From: an uncultured bacterium
GTDB taxonomy: Bacteria > Cyanobacteriota > Vampirovibrionia > Gastranaerophilales > Gastranaerophilaceae
Direction: 5' to 3'
Length of the DNA stretch: 44,996 bases
Assembly: GCA_905211505.1 (NCBI GenBank)
Contig: CAJMAX010000004.1
Location: 1-44,996 of the forward strand
Below the pieces are notes generated by a model that worked only from the letters and a program-made list of their open reading frames with translations, was not told the DNA's origin and did not search any database. The position numbers and the translations under genes were made by a program. The number at the start of each line of letters is the position of its first letter. Positions within the stretch are counted from its first letter, which is position 1. This document shows positions 7,263 to 16,199 of this stretch, piece by piece.

Positions 7263-8939
7263 ATGGATTTTAGTAAATTATTAGAAAATAAACCTTTACT
7301 ATATGGAACAATTGGAGGAATTGTTCTTGTTATTGCAGTAATAATTATAGGAATATCAATTGCTGCAAATAACGGAGGAAGTAATAATAATGTTGTTGGG
7401 GGTGAACCTTTAAAATCTAATGTGGATTTACTAACAACAGATAATATAGGAAAAGCTCTAGAAATTCAGGCTCTTCTAGCTAAGCAGGGGATAACTGTTG
7501 AAAGACAAATGGATGGTACTAAATCAAAACTAGTCCTGAATGCTAAAAATTGTTCATCATTAACAAAAAAATGCACAATTACAGACAGAGATAATGCAAT
7601 TATCACAATTGTGCAAAGCGGACTTGTGGATCAAAATGTAGGATTAGAAATTTTTGATAAAGGTGATTTTACATCAACAAAAGAAGATAAAAGAATAAGA
7701 CTGGCAAGAGCAATGAACGGTGAATTAGCCAGACTTATAAAACAAATAAAACCAATCCAGAATGCAACAGTATTTATATCTATTCCTGAAAACAGCACTA
7801 TGTTTGAAGATCAAAAGCCCAAAACCGCAACTGTACAGCTGGTAATGCCAATAGATGAAAAACTTGACCAGCTAAAAGTAAAAGCAATAACAAATTTACT
7901 TTTAGGTAGTGTTTCAGGATTAACAGCAGAAAACATAGCAATAACAGACACAAATGGAAATGTTTACCATAGTGTAATGAATGCAGAAGATGAAATGCTT
8001 CAAAAACTTGAAGAGAATGATAAATACATGCAGCAAAAAATATCTAAACAATTAGATAGATTAGTTGGTCCTGGAAATTATGTAGCAACAGTAAGTACGT
8101 TTTTAAGGCAAGCTCCTGTTGAAAAATTTTCAATAGAATATGATCCGAATAAAAAAGCATCTGTATCTGAACAATCTTTTACTGAAGGCTTGGGTGACAG
8201 AACACAAGACCAGAGCAAAGGTATCAATGCAGTAAGCACATATCTTCCAAATGGTCTGCCAACCGGAGGTACTGATTCAAGCCAGAACAGGAATTACTCA
8301 AGAAGAGCAACTGAAACACAATACGGGGTAACAAAAACTCAAACCAGCGAATATATAAAACCCGGTGTAGTTGAAGATGTTTCAATTGCAGTTACTTTAG
8401 ATAGAAATAACTTACCGAGCGACACTACTATCGAAGAATTAAAAGAATTAATTGCCCGCGCTGCAAGTCCTAAAGTTACAGCAGAAAATGTATCTATAGC
8501 ATTCACAAACTCAAATGATCCGTATTTAACACCGGACAAACAGCAAAATCTACCTAAAGTTGACGAGACAGGAAATCCTTGGTGGCTTGCGTTGATATTG
8601 TCAGGATTAGGATTAATAATTATATTTAAAGCAATATCATCAAAAGTAAAACGAATTAGAGAAGAAAACGAAATTGAGGTAGAAGCTCTACGCCAAAAGG
8701 CATTAGAACAAGAACGACAATTAAATGATATAAATTCAAGAGCAAGCCAATTGACACAAAGACAGTCTGAACTTGCTCAGGATTTGATAAATCAGCAACA
8801 GCAACGAGTTCAACAGATTCCACAATTTGATGAAAGCTTGTTGTTAGATTCTCTGGATAACATTTCCAATGAAATCACTGAAGATGCTGCTGATAATATA
8901 AAAAGCTGGATTGAAGAAGGCTCAACAAAGGAAGGTTAA
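7263..8939 (+). CDS. fliF: FliF, flagellar MS-ring protein (558 aa)
   Basis: Length and topology fit FliF: a membrane segment at about 12-33, two periplasmic ring-building domains, a second membrane segment near 440-458 and a roughly 100-residue cytoplasmic tail for contact with the switch complex. Family marks include the early region EIQALLAKQGI, the middle block LARAMNGELARLIKQI, and later NYSRRATETQYG followed by PGVVEDVSIAVTLD. Injectisome homologues (SctJ) are much shorter and lack the second half, so this is the flagellar form. The cytoplasmic tail is coiled coil (Gln/Glu-rich, about 470-530). A gap of only 9 bases separates it from the next gene. Confidence 0.92.
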   Translation: MDFSKLLENKPLLYGTIGGIVLVIAVIIIGISIAANNGGSNNNVVGGEPLKSNVDLLTTDNIGKALEIQALLAKQGITVERQMDGTKSKLVLNAKNCSSLTKKCTITDRDNAIITIVQSGLVDQNVGLEIFDKGDFTSTKEDKRIRLARAMNGELARLIKQIKPIQNATVFISIPENSTMFEDQKPKTATVQLVMPIDEKLDQLKVKAITNLLLGSVSGLTAENIAITDTNGNVYHSVMNAEDEMLQKLEENDKYMQQKISKQLDRLVGPGNYVATVSTFLRQAPVEKFSIEYDPNKKASVSEQSFTEGLGDRTQDQSKGINAVSTYLPNGLPTGGTDSSQNRNYSRRATETQYGVTKTQTSEYIKPGVVEDVSIAVTLDRNNLPSDTTIEELKELIARAASPKVTAENVSIAFTNSNDPYLTPDKQQNLPKVDETGNPWWLALILSGLGLIIIFKAISSKVKRIREENEIEVEALRQKALEQERQLNDINSRASQLTQRQSELAQDLINQQQQRVQQIPQFDESLLLDSLDNISNEITEDAADNIKSWIEEGSTKEG

Positions 8940-8948
8940 AAAAGAGCA

Positions 8949-9947
8949 ATGGCAACTAAGAATTTTGATTACGAAAGCTTTGCCCAAAATCTTGCAGCGC
9001 AGGCTCAAGATTTAGTTCCGCAAGATTTTAACGACGTGCAGAAACAATACGTAATTAATACTCTTGGGAATTTTTCATTATTATCTGGAAAAGCCCTTGC
9101 CGAAGACCCAAATTTGAATTTTAATGAAGATCAAGCAATAACAATAACTCAAATCATTGCTGAATGGTCATTTCATAAATCTGTTGACGTAATACGTTCA
9201 GGAATTCCACAGCAATACTGGGACGCTGTCATGCAAAAAATTGCATATACAATTTTTGAAATAGCAAAACAAACATTTTCTCAGGGATTACCACATGATA
9301 AAATTCTAGAACTTATCGAACATCACGTAAAAAAAAGTTATCTTGAGGCTATTACAGAATTAAAAAACAAAGGTGTGATTGATGAAGGTCTGATGGAATA
9401 TGCAGCATCTCAGTCCAATATGGATAAAATGGCTCAAGAAATGCAGCAACAGCAAAATCAAACAGCTGCACAAAATGGACCAACACAGGATTATCAATCT
9501 ACAGAAAACAATCAACCTGCGGACTTTCCAAAAGTAGACTCAAAAGTCTTAAAATTAGCAACAGTAGCTATGCTGTTCAAAAAGATGAATCAGGATAAAG
9601 TCCAGACAATATTAAATAAATTTGATCCGGATGATGCTCAAGCTGTCATAAAATATATGAGAATACCTGATTTACAAGACAGAATCGGAGCTCACAATGC
9701 TCTAAGGTGCTTGCAGGAAATAAAAACATCACTGCCAAAACCTACAGATTTGAGTCCAAATAGAATTATCCAAAAGTTGAAAATTTTCACATCAAAATAT
9801 TCAAGTAAAGAAATAGATACAATATTGATTAGAGAGAGAGTTGGGGTCAAACGCCTTGTATTTAACGCAATAGAGGGGAAATATTATGACAAAATGCCCC
9901 CTAAAGTTGCAAGCATTGTTGCCTCACACTTGCAAAATAGTGTATAA
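8949..9947 (+). CDS. Protein at the fliG position; highly divergent or non-homologous (332 aa)
   Basis: Gene order (fliF, this gene, fliH) and length point to the motor switch protein FliG. The sequence does not readily show it. Residues 20-165 are an all-helical domain that I do not recognise, 165-195 a Gln-rich linker, and 200-332 a helical region. In the last part MLFKKMNQDKVQTILNKF and DDAQAVIKYM loosely resemble the FliG middle repeat. The EHPQ motif of the middle domain and the charged torque helix of the C-terminal domain are not visible. The C-terminus ends PPKVASIVASHL. It may be a fast-evolving FliG or a replacement. Confidence 0.5.
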   Translation: MATKNFDYESFAQNLAAQAQDLVPQDFNDVQKQYVINTLGNFSLLSGKALAEDPNLNFNEDQAITITQIIAEWSFHKSVDVIRSGIPQQYWDAVMQKIAYTIFEIAKQTFSQGLPHDKILELIEHHVKKSYLEAITELKNKGVIDEGLMEYAASQSNMDKMAQEMQQQQNQTAAQNGPTQDYQSTENNQPADFPKVDSKVLKLATVAMLFKKMNQDKVQTILNKFDPDDAQAVIKYMRIPDLQDRIGAHNALRCLQEIKTSLPKPTDLSPNRIIQKLKIFTSKYSSKEIDTILIRERVGVKRLVFNAIEGKYYDKMPPKVASIVASHLQNSV

Positions 9948-9959
9948 TAATGTTGTATC

Positions 9960-10667
9960 ATGATTATAAAAAAGAAACGAAAAATATCAGTTGATGAGGG
10001 AGTAGAGCAAGTAGTTCCAAATCAAAACAGGGAAGAAGTCGAGTCTAATCAAAATGAAAAAGATATCGACTTATTTGACCTTGATAATATAGACTTCAAA
10101 CAACGCCAGGAACGTAGAAAGGGCGACCGTCGCAGAGGTTTTCGCAGAATTGACGATAGAAATTTGATATCCAGAGCTAAAGAAGAAGCTAATTCCATTC
10201 GAGAAGCTGCCGCTAAAGAAGGTTATCAACAAGGCTTACAGGCTGCAGATGATGACTTACAAAGAGTTCGAGAATCTTTAGAGTCTTTTTTAAATGCAAA
10301 ACAGGAAGTTTATGAAGCTATTGCTCCAGATGTTCTTGAAATAAGTCTTGATATAGCAAAAAAAATCATTAAAAAAGAAATGTCTGAAAATCAAGAAATA
10401 TTGCTTGATAATATAAAAGATATTTTAAAAAGTCTATCTAAAGAAGAAACAAAAATAATGCTGAAAGTCAATCCGTCTCAAGCAGCAATGCTGAAGCAAG
10501 AAATTCCTGAAATAATGAACTTTGCAGGACTGGAAGCTAAGGTTATCATTGTACCTGATGAAAACACAATGGAAGGTGGCTGCATGCTTACAACCTCAAA
10601 CGGAGTAATTGATGCAACCATAGAAACACAGTTAGAAATAATAAGTGAAGCATTGAAGGGAATTTAA
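9960..10667 (+). CDS. fliH: FliH-type export stator protein (235 aa)
   Basis: The N-terminal 60 residues are charged and disordered with an Arg-rich patch (RQERRKGDRRRGFRRID). Then comes the FliH/SctL-type segment AKEEANSIREAAAKEGYQQG, a coiled coil, and the conserved C-terminal domain ending GGCMLTTSNGVIDATIETQ. This family holds the export ATPase (FliI) at the base of the export gate. FliI itself is not in the window. Twelve bases separate it from the preceding gene, and its stop overlaps the flhA start by one base (TAATG). Confidence 0.85.
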   Translation: MIIKKKRKISVDEGVEQVVPNQNREEVESNQNEKDIDLFDLDNIDFKQRQERRKGDRRRGFRRIDDRNLISRAKEEANSIREAAAKEGYQQGLQAADDDLQRVRESLESFLNAKQEVYEAIAPDVLEISLDIAKKIIKKEMSENQEILLDNIKDILKSLSKEETKIMLKVNPSQAAMLKQEIPEIMNFAGLEAKVIIVPDENTMEGGCMLTTSNGVIDATIETQLEIISEALKGI

Positions 10668-12775
10668 TGGCAGCACCGGAGGGAAATGCAAATCCAATAA
10701 GTGAAATATTTATGGCAGTCTTTGTACTGTTCCTTTTGATTATCCTACTTGTAGAACTGCCGAACTGGGTAATCAATACCTGTATTTGCTTGAATATAAC
10801 TCTTGGAATTGTATTACTAATGTTTGCATTATATGTCCAAAAAACACTTGAACTATCCTCATTTCCATCAATTATTTTGATTGGTACAATGTTCAGACTT
10901 GTATTATCAATAGCTTCAACCCGTCTAATTCTTGCAAAAGGAGAAGCCGGAGAGGTTATACACGCTTTCGGGACTTTCGTAACCGGCGGAAATATGATTG
11001 TCGGCGGGGTTATTTTCCTTATTATTACAGTTGTGCAGTTTATGGTAATTACCAAAGGTGCAGAACGTATCGCAGAAGTATCCGCACGTTTTGCTCTTGA
11101 TGCAATGCCGGGTAAACAAATGACCATTGATGCTGACTTTAACGCAGGTCTGATATCTCCGGAAGAAGCTACAAAAAAACGTGAAGACCTCTCCAGAGAA
11201 TCAAGTTTAATGGGTTCAATGGATGGTGCCATGAAGTTCGTAAAAGGGGATACCATCGCGGGTATTATTATTGTTATTATAAATATTGTTGGCGGACTAT
11301 GCGTTGGTTGCTTAATGAACCAGATGGCTATAGGGGACGCAGTTTCAAAATATACAGTATTAACAATAGGTGACGGTCTTGCCTCACAGGTGCCATCACT
11401 ATTGATGTCAATTGCTGCAGGTATTTTTATGACCCGTGCATCAGCAGCCAGCCCATCATTAGGTTCGGACGTTACAGCTCAAATCACAAGCAAACCTTAT
11501 GCGTTGTTTTTTGCAGCTGCATTTTTATTACTTCTGGCATTTACAGGTCATACATGGTTCTGGCAGGGAACAGGTCTTCCGCCCTTACCATTTTTGATAA
11601 TGGCAATAGCAATATTTATTGCAGGTTTCCAGGTATTAATCAATGCAGATGTTCAATCTCAACTTGGACAGTTAGAAAATGTACGACAAAATATGCAGGA
11701 TCTTGTTAACCCTAACAGAATGTATGAACGTTTAGGGGTTGATATCCTAAGCTTGCAGGTTGGTTCAAATCTGCTTGTCATAGCTGACCCTGATCAAGAA
11801 GGACAATTGCTGGCAAAAATAGCAGCACTGCGCCAAAGGGTAACTGATGAACTGGGATATATTCTGCCAAACATAAGAATTATGGACTCATCAGCTCTTG
11901 ATGCTAATGAATATATGATTTCGATTCGTGGTAACACAGTAGCTACAGGTTATGTATACCCCGGTAAATTCATGGTAATTGCTGACCAATGGGACTCAAT
12001 GAAAAAAGAAGTTCCTGAAGATGCAATTATCGGCATAGACCCTACATATCAAACTCAAGCTTACTGGATTAATCAGGAAGATGCAAAATCAGCAAGATTA
12101 GTTACTGCAGTAGATGCAACAGATGTTATAGTTACACACTTACAGGAATGTGTAAGAAAACATGTAGATGATGTTATGACCAAAACAGATGTTCTTAAAC
12201 TTATGGAACTTGTTCGTTCTCAAGATCCTACTCTTGTTAATGACCTTGTACCTACAATTATTTCGACAAGTGATTTACGTAAAATTTTTGTTAACCTGAT
12301 ACGAGAAAAAGTTTCCATAAAAGATATTATGTTTGTATTTGAAAGACTTTGCGATTATGCAAGATTTTCAAAAGAACCGGATATATTATCAGAAAGATTA
12401 AGAGCGGCTCTGGGTAGACAAATTTGTCTATCAAACGTTCAGGATGACAAAGTATTATATGCTCTAACCCTATCTCCTGAATGGGAAAAAACACTTGATG
12501 ACAGCTGCCAAAGAACAGAACTTGGTACAATGTTTTTACTTAATCCGGTTCAAGTACAAGAACTTATTGAAACAACAGCGACAACCCTTATGAGAGCACA
12601 CCAGACCTGCGGGAAACAACCTGTAGTGCTATGTTCTCCTAGAATAAGACTTCCGCTGTATCAACTTTTAGAACGCCACATACCTACAATTGTTGTAATT
12701 TCATACTCAGAACTTATTACAGATATCAAAGTTGAGGCAATCGATACAATAGGCGATGCATACATCACCGACTAG
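10667..12775 (+). CDS. flhA: FlhA/SctV export gate protein (702 aa)
   Basis: The N-terminal 330 residues contain about eight membrane segments, and the rest is the cytoplasmic ring domain that receives export substrates. The family signature LDAMPGKQMTIDAD is at about 145-158, followed by SMDGAMKFVKGDTIAG and LTIGDGLASQVPSL. The C-terminal region has VSIKDIMFVFERL and CSPRIRLPLYQLLER. Some details (ITKGAERIAEVSARF, AMKFVKGD) are shared with injectisome SctV, but the FliE/FliF neighbours make it flagellar. It is the last gene of the operon before yidD. Confidence 0.92.
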   Translation: MAAPEGNANPISEIFMAVFVLFLLIILLVELPNWVINTCICLNITLGIVLLMFALYVQKTLELSSFPSIILIGTMFRLVLSIASTRLILAKGEAGEVIHAFGTFVTGGNMIVGGVIFLIITVVQFMVITKGAERIAEVSARFALDAMPGKQMTIDADFNAGLISPEEATKKREDLSRESSLMGSMDGAMKFVKGDTIAGIIIVIINIVGGLCVGCLMNQMAIGDAVSKYTVLTIGDGLASQVPSLLMSIAAGIFMTRASAASPSLGSDVTAQITSKPYALFFAAAFLLLLAFTGHTWFWQGTGLPPLPFLIMAIAIFIAGFQVLINADVQSQLGQLENVRQNMQDLVNPNRMYERLGVDILSLQVGSNLLVIADPDQEGQLLAKIAALRQRVTDELGYILPNIRIMDSSALDANEYMISIRGNTVATGYVYPGKFMVIADQWDSMKKEVPEDAIIGIDPTYQTQAYWINQEDAKSARLVTAVDATDVIVTHLQECVRKHVDDVMTKTDVLKLMELVRSQDPTLVNDLVPTIISTSDLRKIFVNLIREKVSIKDIMFVFERLCDYARFSKEPDILSERLRAALGRQICLSNVQDDKVLYALTLSPEWEKTLDDSCQRTELGTMFLLNPVQVQELIETTATTLMRAHQTCGKQPVVLCSPRIRLPLYQLLERHIPTIVVISYSELITDIKVEAIDTIGDAYITD

Positions 12776-12812
12776 AGAATAATTGCCATCCCATTGAGAT
12801 GTGGAGTGCTTT

Positions 12813-13019
12813 ATGAAACAAATTTTTCTATTTATAATAACAATTTATCAATGGTTTTCAAAATTTACACCTAAAGTGTGCAGGTTTTACCCGACCTGCT
12901 CAGAATATACAAAACAAGCAATAATAAAATATGGAGTATTAAAAGGCGGATGGCTTGGCATAAAAAGGATTTGCCGCTGTCATCCTGGAAACCCTGGAGG
13001 ATATGATCCGGTACCTTAA
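12813..13019 (+). CDS. yidD: YidD, membrane protein insertion efficiency factor (68 aa)
   Basis: Short protein with the complete YidD core: amphipathic N-terminal helix, [20 protein letters not shown], then [24 protein letters not shown] end. GGAG at 12803-12806 sets the ATG at 12813; a GTG at 12801 in frame is closer to flhA but would overlap that site. It assists YidC/Sec membrane insertion. In most genomes yidD lies between rnpA and yidC. Here it stands alone after flhA, so it has moved away from its usual cluster. Confidence 0.92.
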   Translation: MKQIFLFIITIYQWFSKFTPKVCRFYPTCSEYTKQAIIKYGVLKGGWLGIKRICRCHPGNPGGYDPVP

Positions 13020-13061
13020 ATACTAATTTCTTAAGTGTTTTTAATACCTCTTTAATATTAT

Positions 13062-13090
13062 TTGGATTGTAAATATTTGTAAAATATAAA
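13062..13090 (+). promoter_or_regulatory. Promoter of the 73-aa gene
   Basis: TTGGAT (13062-13067), a 17-base spacer and TATAAA (13085-13090) give a leader of roughly 70 bases before the gene at 13166. Together with the strong terminator at 13424 this makes the gene a single-gene transcript. Confidence 0.45.
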
Positions 13091-13165
13091 AATAGAACTC
13101 TAAAGTTTAAATAAAGAAAAACCGACATTACCAATGTAGTTACGAAAATTGAAAGAGGTCATCTA

Positions 13166-13387
13166 ATGGATTTTAAATTTAATGAAACAACATTATTAGA
13201 ACACAAAAACAACAACTCAAATGATACTAACACTTATATGATTATTTCAAAAGCACCAACAGTTAAAGATGATGAAATGCAAAACGTAATTGAAATCATT
13301 GATGAATCAGGACGTGAAGTAAGCTGCACTTACGATAAATTTGTAGAAATATTTGATGAAAAAGGTTTGTCAGGTTTTATCCTGTAA
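13166..13387 (+). CDS. Unrecognised acidic small protein (73 aa)
   Basis: A short soluble protein with AGAGG upstream of the ATG, its own promoter and its own intrinsic terminator. After a polar N-terminus (HKNNNSNDTN) it has a beta-alpha pattern: TYMIISKAPTVKD, then VIEIIDESGREVSCTYDKFV and a C-terminal EKGLSGFIL. It might be a small beta-barrel or KOW-like fold, but no family is recognisable. The monocistronic setup suggests independent, possibly strong expression. Confidence 0.7.
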   Translation: MDFKFNETTLLEHKNNNSNDTNTYMIISKAPTVKDDEMQNVIEIIDESGREVSCTYDKFVEIFDEKGLSGFIL

Positions 13388-13423
13388 TTTAAAAATTTAA
13401 ATTTGGCTGAAATATGAAAAAGC

Positions 13424-13454
13424 AAAAGAGATACTTTCATAAGTATCTCTTTTT
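13424..13454 (+). terminator. Intrinsic terminator after the 73-aa gene
   Basis: AAAAGAGATACTT (13424-13436) pairs perfectly with AAGTATCTCTTTT (13441-13453) around a TCAT loop, and ends in a T-run. The A-run on the left makes it potentially bidirectional. Confidence 0.85.
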
Positions 13455-13489
13455 GTAATGTATGTAAATATTTATGATAAGATAATCAT

Positions 13490-14425
13490 ATGAAAGATTT
13501 CAAACACTACACTGTAATGAAAAATGAAGCCGTTGATGCTCTTGAGTGTCAAAACGGGAAAATATATATTGATTGCACTCTCGGTGGAGGCGGACATAGT
13601 GAATTAATTTTACAAAGAATTTCACCTGATGGAAAACTTATTTCTTTTGATATAGACCAAGATGCGATTGATGCTGCAACTGACAGACTTAAAGATTACA
13701 AAAATTTAACAATTGTAAAAAATTCTTATACTAATATTAAGCAAGTTTTAAAAAATCTTGGCATAGAAAAAATTACAGGTGGAATTTTATTTGATTTAGG
13801 CGCCTCATACCACCAGTTGACAAAACAAGAAAGAGGTTTTTCGTTTTCTAAAGAAGCACCGCTGGATATGAGATTCAATACAGATTCAGACTTTTCTGCA
13901 TACGATGTTGTAAACAGTTACAGTGAAGAAGCTTTAGTAAAAATATTCTCTGAATATGGAGAAGAACGATTCTCTAAACGAATTGCAAAAAAAATAACAG
14001 AACAAAGAAAAATAAAAAAAATAGAAACGACAACAGAATTAGCAGACCTGATTATTAACAGCACCCCGAAAATAAAATCGTCTATACACCCTGCAACAAG
14101 AGTGTTTCAAGCAATTAGAATCGAAGTAAATCAAGAGTTACAAAATGTTAAAAACACTTTAAATGATGTATTGGATTTATTAGACTTTGGTGCTATAATC
14201 AGTGTAATAAGTTTTCACTCATTAGAAGACAGGGTTGTTAAGCAAATATTTAAATATCACTCAACACGCTGTCATTGCGAAAAAAATCAAATGATATGCC
14301 ACTGTCCGCCACCAATTCTAGAATTGGTAAACAAAAAACCGATAATGGCATCGGAGCAGGAGATAAAAGAAAATCCACCGTCAAGAAGTGCAAAATTGAG
14401 AATTGCAAGGTGTATAAAAAAATAA
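13490..14425 (+). CDS. rsmH: RsmH (MraW), 16S rRNA m4C1402 methyltransferase
   Basis: A 311-aa SAM-dependent methyltransferase with the hallmark N-terminus YTVMKNEAVDAL, the SAM loop DCTLGGGGHS at about 28-37, FDLGASYHQL near 100, RGFSFSKEAPLDMR, and the C-terminal ISFHSLEDRVVKQ and PSRSAKLRIA. It methylates N4 of C1402 in the ribosomal P site. It is the usual second gene of the dcw cluster and is followed by an ftsL-like gene. mraZ is not upstream; the terminator at 13424 and the small gene stand there instead. No Shine-Dalgarno precedes the ATG, and a TATGAT box lies only 11 bases before it, so the mRNA leader is very short or absent. Confidence 0.95.
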   Translation: MKDFKHYTVMKNEAVDALECQNGKIYIDCTLGGGGHSELILQRISPDGKLISFDIDQDAIDAATDRLKDYKNLTIVKNSYTNIKQVLKNLGIEKITGGILFDLGASYHQLTKQERGFSFSKEAPLDMRFNTDSDFSAYDVVNSYSEEALVKIFSEYGEERFSKRIAKKITEQRKIKKIETTTELADLIINSTPKIKSSIHPATRVFQAIRIEVNQELQNVKNTLNDVLDLLDFGAIISVISFHSLEDRVVKQIFKYHSTRCHCEKNQMICHCPPPILELVNKKPIMASEQEIKENPPSRSAKLRIARCIKK

Positions 14426-14465
14426 AGGGTAGTACAAAAGAGTTTATTGGCAGGTAGTTTAGGGA

Positions 14466-14942
14466 ATGAATTTAACAGCGAGAGTTATATTAGAAGAACA
14501 AGAGTTATTATATAGACAAAGCAGTTACGTAAATAATCCGATAAAAGAAGAAGAAAATCCTGTAATTGAAGGATACTTTTATCAAGCAAAACCGATAACA
14601 ATAAAAGAGATGGTTACACGAAAGATTAACAAATCTCTATGTTTTTGTTTAATGTTTACAATTGCAGTTACATTTGTAAGTTATTATGTTGCAATGAATT
14701 ATGAGGCCAAATTGAATAATCTTGATAATGAAATTGTTAGGCTGAATACAGAAAATCAAGATTTACAGGCAGAATTAGACAGATTAAAATCATTTAACAA
14801 CGTAGATAACAAAATTGAAGAATACAATCTTCTTCAAAAAGCAGACAAAGTTATTGAAGTTACAGCATTAAATGCAAAAAATACCGTAGTTACCCCGACT
14901 AAAACTGCTTCCAGCTCATTTAATTGGGCTATTGGCTACTAA
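14466..14942 (+). CDS. FtsL/DivIC-like septum protein (158 aa)
   Basis: A bitopic membrane protein. About 58 cytoplasmic residues precede one membrane segment near 59-77 (LCFCLMFTIAVTFVSYYVA), then a leucine-zipper-like coiled coil (NNLDNEIVRLNTENQDLQAE) and a short C-terminal tail. The topology and its place 40 bases after rsmH match FtsL, which with FtsB/DivIC activates the septal synthase FtsWI. FtsL sequences diverge strongly, so the name rests on topology and context. The usual next gene, ftsI, is missing; a convergent glycosyltransferase gene follows. Confidence 0.7.
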   Translation: MNLTARVILEEQELLYRQSSYVNNPIKEEENPVIEGYFYQAKPITIKEMVTRKINKSLCFCLMFTIAVTFVSYYVAMNYEAKLNNLDNEIVRLNTENQDLQAELDRLKSFNNVDNKIEEYNLLQKADKVIEVTALNAKNTVVTPTKTASSSFNWAIGY

Positions 14943-14961
14943 ATTTAAACATCGAAAAAAC

Positions 14962-14982
14962 TGAGATATTTGAAGTATCTCA
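14962..14982. terminator. Weak stem-loop after the ftsL-like gene
   Basis: TGAGATA (14962-14968) pairs with TATCTCA (14976-14982) around seven bases. There is no U-run after it. It may be a weak or Rho-assisted end for the rsmH-ftsL transcript. Confidence 0.3.
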
Positions 14983-15100
14983 TCAAAACCTTTCAAAAGA
15001 TTTCGAGCTTTTGTCTCATAATACGATTATCCAACTAGTTATAGAGATCTAACAGATTGTCCTAGGAAACTCGTTTCTGCGAACCTAAATCTTTGAGCCT

Positions 15101-15985
15101 CTAAGCATAAGAGATTTTTTCCATAATTGGAATAAATCCAAATAAATAATAAACTTTTCGGGTATCCCACTCATAAATTTTTAGAATTGTAAAACCAAAA
15201 AATTTCACACAATCTTTACGTCTTATTAAATTTCTTGGACGTGAAGTTAAATTATGCGCTCTGAAAAATTTTAAAACCTTATCTTTTGAAATAAGCGAAT
15301 CTTTTCTTTTTTTATCAGATTTTCGCATAGTTTTTACTGTAGAATTATAATTAGTCCAATAGTGATAGCAGGTATTTGGAACAGTCACCAGCTTATTCGA
15401 AAAATAAACAGCTCTTGTCACAAAATCGACATCTTCAAAAAACATCCCTTCAATGAACCTTAAAGAAATTTTATCCAAAAATTCACGTCTATATACTTTA
15501 TTCCATACGTAACACATATCCGGAACTCTTGCCACATCAATCTTTTCCTGAGCTAATGTATATACCTCTTCTTTGGTATATTTTATCCTAAATTTCTGTC
15601 CATGGTTATGCACTCGAAGGATAGAAGCACATGCAACATCTGCATCATACTTAATAGAGGCAGCTAAAAGTTTTCCAAAATAATCAACCTCAACCCAATC
15701 GTCAGAATCAACAAACGCAATATAATCACCTGTTGCTTTATCCAGTCCTACGTTACGAGCTTTACTTTGTCCTGAATTTTCCTGTGTAAAAACTCGTATT
15801 CGGTCATCTTTTTGTGCAAACTCATTACAAATATGCAAACTATTATCTTGTGAACCATCATTTACTAATAATATTTCAAGATTTGAATATGTTTGCTCCA
15901 GCAAACTAGTAATACATTTATCTAGAAATGGTTCTGCATTATAAACAGGCACTATTATACTTAATTTTTTGTCTTCTTCCAGCAT
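15101..15985 (-). CDS. Family 2 glycosyltransferase (294 aa)
   Basis: A GT-A fold enzyme: N-terminal KLSIIVPVYNAEPFLDKCI, LLVNDGSQDNSL near 40, SGQSKARNVGLDKATGDYIA near 75-95 and the metal-binding VDSDDW near 97-102. MFFEDVDF near 180 is the usual acceptor-side acidic motif. The last 60 residues are basic with aromatic clusters (FFGFTILKIYEW) that may associate with the membrane. It should transfer a sugar during surface polysaccharide or glycolipid synthesis; donor and acceptor are unknown. It stands alone. The ATG has no Shine-Dalgarno but has GATAAT exactly six bases upstream. Confidence 0.9.
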   Translation of the reverse strand: MLEEDKKLSIIVPVYNAEPFLDKCITSLLEQTYSNLEILLVNDGSQDNSLHICNEFAQKDDRIRVFTQENSGQSKARNVGLDKATGDYIAFVDSDDWVEVDYFGKLLAASIKYDADVACASILRVHNHGQKFRIKYTKEEVYTLAQEKIDVARVPDMCYVWNKVYRREFLDKISLRFIEGMFFEDVDFVTRAVYFSNKLVTVPNTCYHYWTNYNSTVKTMRKSDKKRKDSLISKDKVLKFFRAHNLTSRPRNLIRRKDCVKFFGFTILKIYEWDTRKVYYLFGFIPIMEKISYA

Positions 15986-15991
15986 ATAAAA

Positions 15992-15997
15992 ATTATC
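15992..15997 (-). promoter_or_regulatory. -10 box six bases before the glycosyltransferase start
   Basis: GATAAT on the minus strand, then six bases, then the ATG at 15985. Transcription would begin at or next to the start codon, giving a leaderless mRNA. The -35 region is weak. Confidence 0.4.
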
Positions 15998-16199
15998 TCA
16001 AATTCAATTTATTAATGACATTACCCAGTTGTCTAATAAAACTGCCCGAATGGCTAATATTTTAAAATAAGTAACAAATTTATACATACTTTCGTATAAA
16101 AAATACCATACTTTAGTAGGAATTTTTTAAAACAGGACTAAAGTTATTTAAATTTATGCCGTATATAAAAAAGAAAGCATGTATTCAAAAGGATAAATT

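Noticed and set aside
10588..11256. 222-codon open frame on the minus strand
   Set aside because: It lies opposite flhA and the end of fliH, both clearly coding; its Ile/Ser/Thr-rich translation shows no family pattern and no ribosome site.
10667..12775. Naming the operon an injectisome because of SctV-like residues in the export gate
   Set aside because: FliE and a full-length two-membrane-segment FliF are flagellar types, so the injectisome label is not supported.
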